A stretch of DNA of 10,382 nucleotides, from contig JASHUC010000356.1 in NCBI GenBank assembly GCA_030040235.1, positions 1-10,382 on the forward strand, in the 5' to 3' direction. A program made the translations under genes and the position numbers. Below the pieces are notes generated by a model that made no database searches, was not told the origin of the DNA, and worked only from the letters and a program-made list of their open reading frames with translations. The stretch is from Gammaproteobacteria bacterium. Its GTDB lineage: Bacteria > Pseudomonadota > Gammaproteobacteria > Steroidobacterales > Steroidobacteraceae. This document shows positions 7,987 to 10,382 of this stretch, piece by piece; the stretch's first letter is position 1, and each line of letters opens with the position of its first letter.

Positions 7987-9192
7987 GTGAGCCTACCCGT
8001 CTCGCGACGCGTTCAACGCGTCAAGCCCTCCCCCACGCTCGCCGTGACCGCCCGCGCCGCGAAACTCAAGGCCGAAGGACACGATGTGATCGGCCTCGGC
8101 GCCGGCGAGCCCGATTTCGACACGCCACGACATATCGCGCAGGCCGGAATCGACGCCGTCAAGGGCGGCTTCACCCGCTACACGAACGTCGAGGGCACCA
8201 ACGAGCTCAAGGACGCCGTGATCGCGAAGTTCGAGCGCGACAACGGCATCCGTTATGAGCGCGCGCAGGTCCTCGTCTCCTCGGGTGCGAAGCAGACGAT
8301 CTACAACCTGTGTATGTCGGTGCTCGATCCGGGCGATGAGGCGATCATCCCGGCGCCCTACTGGGTGTCCTATCCCGACATGGTGCTGCTCGCCGACGGG
8401 CTGCCCGTCACCCCGTTCGCCGGCCCGCCCCAGGGCTACAAGATCACCCCCCGACAGCTCGCCGCCTCCGTCACTCCGAAGACGCGCCTGGTGCTCCTCA
8501 ATAGCCCGTGCAATCCAACCGGCGCCGCGTACACGCGCTCGGAGCTGCGCGCACTCGGCGAGGTGCTGCTGCAACACCCGCGCATCATCATCGGCACCGA
8601 TGACATGTACGAGAAGATCTACTGGGGGAGCGAGCCGTTCTGCAGTCTTCTCACGGTCGTCCCCGAGCTCTACAGCCGCACGGTCACCATCAACGGCGTA
8701 TCGAAGGCCTACGCCATGACGGGCTGGCGGATCGGGTACTGCGGCGGGCCGAAGGAAATCATTACCGCCATGGCGACCGTGCAGGGGCAGTCCACCTCGA
8801 ATGCCTCGAGCATCTCGCAGAAAGCGGCCACCGCCGCACTCAACGGCGATCAGGCCTGCGTCGAGGAGATGAACAAGGCCTTCAAGGCGCGCCACGACTT
8901 CATCGTGCAGGGCCTCAACTCCCTACCCGGCGTATCGTGCCTGCCGGGAGCGGGCACCTTCTACGCCTTCGCCGATGTGAGCCGGGCGATTGGCGCCCAG
9001 GGCTGCCGTGACGATGGGGAGTTCACCGAACTCCTCCTCGAGCGCGCCGGCGTCGCCGTGGTGCCCGGCGCCCCGTTCGGCGCTCCGGGACACATCCGGC
9101 TCTCCTTCGCCTGCAGTCTGCAAACGCTCGAGAAGGCGATCGAGCGCATGCGTCGGGCGCTCTCGGGCGCGGCGGTCGCGAAGACCGCCTGA
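7987..9192 (+). CDS. aspC: PLP-dependent aspartate-type aminotransferase (class I, subgroup Ib)
   Basis: A cytosolic fold-type I aminotransferase of 401 residues, probably moving amino groups between aspartate (and perhaps related amino or keto acids) and 2-oxoglutarate. Family marks are GAGEPDFDTP (38-47), SSGAKQ (98-103), PAPYWVSYPD (122-131), NSPCNPTG (172-179), TDDMYEK (204-210) and VSKAYAMTGWRIGY (238-251). K240 is the predicted PLP Schiff-base lysine, D205 and Y208 the cofactor contacts, and R371 (HIRLSFACS) the substrate carboxylate arginine. K102 matches the lysine that in Thermus AspAT (K109) recognises the distal carboxylate, which supports aspartate over a neutral substrate. Start GTG (7987) with GAGG 6 nt upstream gives the usual N-terminus SRRVQRVKPSPTLAV. 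The exact substrate, including prephenate as an alternative, cannot be settled from sequence. Confidence 0.93.
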   Translation: MSLPVSRRVQRVKPSPTLAVTARAAKLKAEGHDVIGLGAGEPDFDTPRHIAQAGIDAVKGGFTRYTNVEGTNELKDAVIAKFERDNGIRYERAQVLVSSGAKQTIYNLCMSVLDPGDEAIIPAPYWVSYPDMVLLADGLPVTPFAGPPQGYKITPRQLAASVTPKTRLVLLNSPCNPTGAAYTRSELRALGEVLLQHPRIIIGTDDMYEKIYWGSEPFCSLLTVVPELYSRTVTINGVSKAYAMTGWRIGYCGGPKEIITAMATVQGQSTSNASSISQKAATAALNGDQACVEEMNKAFKARHDFIVQGLNSLPGVSCLPGAGTFYAFADVSRAIGAQGCRDDGEFTELLLERAGVAVVPGAPFGAPGHIRLSFACSLQTLEKAIERMRRALSGAAVAKTA

Positions 9193-9228
9193 GTCAGGAC
9201 ATCCACCCTCCTCGGCGGACGGGACAGG

Positions 9229-9606
9229 ATGTACTGGAAGGCTCTGGCCGATGCGGTCGTGCTGGTGCACCTCGCCTTCATCGTCTTCGTCATCGGCGGC
9301 GGCTTTATCGCATGGGGCTATCGCCGCGCGCTCATCGCGCACGTGCCGGCCCTTCTCTGGGGCCTCTGGATCGAATGGAGCGGTCGGATCTGCCCTCTCA
9401 CGCCGCTCGAGAATCACCTGCGCGAGCGCGCCGGCGAGGCGGGCTACTCCGCAGGTTTCATCGAGCACTACATCATTCCGGTGATCTACCCGCCCGGACT
9501 CACCCATGAGCTGCAGTGGGTGCTCGGTGCTGCGCTCCTCGCGGTGAACGCGGTCGCCTACGGCCGGCTATTCCTCCAGTACCGAAGCCGTGTGCGGCAT
9601 CCGTGA
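9229..9606 (+). CDS. DUF2784 family small membrane protein
   Basis: A 125-residue protein matching the DUF2784 family, whose function is unknown. It has hydrophobic segments at about 8-29, 37-53 and 96-113, consistent with an inner-membrane protein with roughly three spans. The family signature residues are CPLTPLENHLRERAG (55-69), GYSAGFIEHYIIP (72-84) and YPPGLTHELQW (87-97). The ATG is preceded by GGGA (9221-9224) at 4 nt, a weak ribosome site. It begins 36 nt after the aminotransferase stop on the same strand and could be its operon partner, but nothing in the sequence links the two functions. The gene ends 46 nt before the -35 of the tRNA-Asn promoter. No clear terminator follows. Confidence 0.88.
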   Translation: MYWKALADAVVLVHLAFIVFVIGGGFIAWGYRRALIAHVPALLWGLWIEWSGRICPLTPLENHLRERAGEAGYSAGFIEHYIIPVIYPPGLTHELQWVLGAALLAVNAVAYGRLFLQYRSRVRHP

Positions 9607-9652
9607 TGCTTTCGCGCCCATCGAGCGGCGCCCGAGCGCGGGTCGAGCTTGC

Positions 9653-9681
9653 TTGACGGGGCGAGGAGCCCCTCGCACAAT
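9653..9681 (+). promoter_or_regulatory. Sigma-70-type promoter of tRNA-Asn
   Basis: TTGACG (-35, 9653-9658, 5 of 6 consensus) and CACAAT (-10, 9676-9681, 4 of 6) are separated by 17 nt. A GC-rich discriminator (CCGCGCC) follows, and the predicted start lies about 20 nt before the mature tRNA 5' end. This is the classic layout of a stable RNA promoter. The spacer itself can form either of two exclusive hairpins, GGGGC-GAGGA-GCCCC (9658-9672) or GCGAGG-AGCC-CCTCGC (9661-9676). Confidence 0.7.
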
Positions 9682-9709
9682 CCGCGCCTCTTGAGCACCC
9701 ACCCGGCAT

Positions 9710-9784
9710 TCCCCGGTAGCTCAGCGGTAGAGCGTCGGACTGTTAATCCGTTGGTCGTTGGTTCGATTCCAACCCGGGGAGCCA
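9710..9784 (+). tRNA. tRNA-Asn(GTT)
   Basis: A complete 75-nt cloverleaf. The acceptor stem is TCCCCGG/CCGGGGA, the D stem GCTC/GAGC with loop AGCGGTA, the anticodon stem TCGGA/TCCGT (one G-U pair) with loop CTGTTAA, the variable loop TGGTC, and the T arm GTTGG-TTCGATT-CCAAC. Discriminator G and an encoded CCA (9782-9784) complete it. The anticodon GTT (9742-9744) reads asparagine codons. The mature 3' end coincides with a sharp change to AT-rich DNA. Confidence 0.98.
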
Positions 9785-9888
9785 CATAATCAATAGTTTA
9801 TACGATATATATAAGCTAGATTCGAGAGCATCCGATTCGACTCCGCGCGTGAATCCAAAATCAGCCGCGGCAAGTGTTCGGTCTCAGC
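9785..9888. other. AT-rich gap between tRNA-Asn and the dehydrogenase
   Basis: No gene is visible in this 104-nt gap between convergent features. The first ~35 nt (to about 9820) are dominated by A and T, with a TA-rich run at 9799-9813. This stands out against the GC-rich surroundings. Further on, GATTCGA occurs twice about 15 nt apart (near 9820 and 9834). The second copy, TTCGACTCC, differs at one base from the T-arm sequence TTCGATTCC of the tRNA. That is too short to call a duplicated tRNA end. I see no GC-rich stem with a T run that would be a tRNA or gene terminator. Confidence 0.6.
9788..9800 (+). promoter_or_regulatory. Exact match to IHF consensus
   Basis: AATCAATAGTTTA fits WATCAA-N4-TTR at every specified position and starts 4 nt after the CCA of tRNA-Asn. 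IHF is a DNA-bending protein; such sites commonly flank attachment sites of tyrosine-integrase elements and also occur at promoters. The match is seen directly, but binding and role are inferred. In AT-rich DNA a chance match is more likely than in the rest of this window. Confidence 0.4.
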
Positions 9889-9901
9889 TCACATTGTGAG
9901 C
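9887..9901. repeat. 15-bp palindrome at the dehydrogenase stop codon
   Basis: GCTCACA-T-TGTGAGC is a perfect inverted repeat with 7-bp arms around one central base, spanning the last codons and stop of the dehydrogenase gene on the minus strand. As RNA it could form a 6-bp stem with a 3-nt loop, but no T run follows, so an intrinsic terminator is not supported. As DNA it resembles an operator for a dimeric regulator. It is not a CRP site, because the TGTGA/TCACA halves are in the reverse order with the wrong spacing. Confidence 0.5.
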
Positions 9902-10382
9902 GTGTAGCCGCCATCGGGTGTCAGCGTGGTTCCTGTGATATAGCTCGCCTCATCCGAGCACAAGAAGATGATGGATTGCGCGATTTCCTCGGGCTTGCCC
10001 GCGCGTCGAGAATGGACGCTCTGCCGCAGAAGATTATCGTACAGCGCGTCACCGAGCAGTTCTCTACCGCGACGATGCATCGGAGTGTCGATGATCCCCG
10101 GACACACGATGTTCACCCTGATCCCCTTCGGAGCAAGCTCGGCGGACGCGCTCGTCGTCAGCCCGACCAGGGCATGCTTCGATGCCACGTACGGCGCGAA
10201 CCCGGGTCCTCCGAGAAAGGAATTTATGGAGCCCACGTTCACAATGGCGCCCCCGTGTCCACACTCGAGCATCGCTCGAGCCTCGTACTTCATGCAGAGG
10301 AACGTCCCCTTCAGATTGATGCCGAGGACACGATCCCAGGTCTCCTCCGGATAGTCCATGATCGTTGCGACCGTTCCCTCGA
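9889..10382 (-). CDS. Short-chain dehydrogenase/reductase, C-terminal part (runs off right edge)
   Basis: This is the last 163 codons of a classical SDR-family NAD(P)-dependent oxidoreductase. The reading frame is open to the window edge, and the N-terminal Rossmann motifs (TGxxxGIG, NNAG) lie outside. An ATG at 10359-10357 is only an internal Met, because the preceding codons (EGTVATI) continue the frame. Visible family marks are the helix-4 region WDRVLGINLKGTFLCMK, the catalytic Ser in IVNVGSINSF exactly 13 residues before the Tyr of YVASK (YxxxK), and the FabG-like end with CPGIIDTPM, EEIAQSIIFLCSDEASYITG and PDGGYTL. The substrate cannot be inferred. It is convergent with tRNA-Asn. Codon use includes ATA, AGA and AGG and looks less GC-biased than the housekeeping genes to the left, which would fit acquired DNA. 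Confidence 0.93.
   Translation of the reverse strand, partial: EGTVATIMDYPEETWDRVLGINLKGTFLCMKYEARAMLECGHGGAIVNVGSINSFLGGPGFAPYVASKHALVGLTTSASAELAPKGIRVNIVCPGIIDTPMHRRGRELLGDALYDNLLRQSVHSRRAGKPEEIAQSIIFLCSDEASYITGTTLTPDGGYTLTM

Noticed and set aside
10198..10206. AACCCGGG inside the dehydrogenase as a copy of the tRNA-Asn 3' end
   Set aside because: Only 8 bases match, the CCA and T arm do not follow, and such a GC-rich octamer is expected by chance here.
1..10382. Frequent CTCGAG-type hexamers on both strands
   Set aside because: They mostly come from favoured Leu-Glu codon pairs (CTC GAG) in high-GC genes and show no regular spacing or strand bias.
1..10382. CRISPR array, transposon or toxin-antitoxin system
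   Set aside because: No spaced direct repeats, transposase motifs, terminal repeats or small two-gene modules were seen.

Overview
This window is chromosomal DNA from a high-GC proteobacterium, most likely a gammaproteobacterium. The main reason is the gene order thrS-infC-rpmI-rplT-pheS on the minus strand, with a tRNA-Val immediately ahead of thrS. The proteins are also very close to E. coli in layout: ThrRS has 642 residues and its editing and zinc residues sit at the E. coli positions or within one residue of them. The uvrB / divergent aminotransferase / tRNA-Asn neighbourhood recalls Pseudomonas. The genus cannot be decided from the sequence alone.

Positions 1-4089, minus strand: the translation cluster. 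A tRNA-Val(GAC) with its own promoter is followed 13 nt later by thrS. Then come infC, which starts at a non-canonical ATC codon 3 nt after the thrS stop, rpmI, rplT and the first 247 codons of pheS, which runs off the left edge. These genes supply ThrRS, IF3, ribosomal proteins L35 and L20, and the alpha chain of PheRS.

Positions 4100-7928, minus strand: uvrB (nucleotide excision repair) followed after 19 nt by an AI-2E/PerM-family membrane protein with a soluble C-terminal extension.

Positions 7987-9784, plus strand: a class I (subgroup Ib) aspartate-type aminotransferase transcribed divergently from uvrB, a small DUF2784 membrane protein, and a tRNA-Asn(GTT) behind a good sigma-70-type promoter.

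Positions 9785-10382: directly after the tRNA-Asn the base composition drops to an AT-rich stretch. It holds an exact match to the IHF consensus, followed by the 3' part of a short-chain dehydrogenase on the opposite strand. This looks like the edge of a variable region or island, but no integrase or duplicated tRNA end is visible.

Most of the window is ordinary housekeeping DNA. The points worth a second look are the ATC start of infC, the tRNA-Val/thrS junction, the structured rpmI leader, the C-terminal domain of the AI-2E protein and the tRNA-Asn boundary. No clearly new system is evident. There is no gene-free stretch longer than 300 bases.
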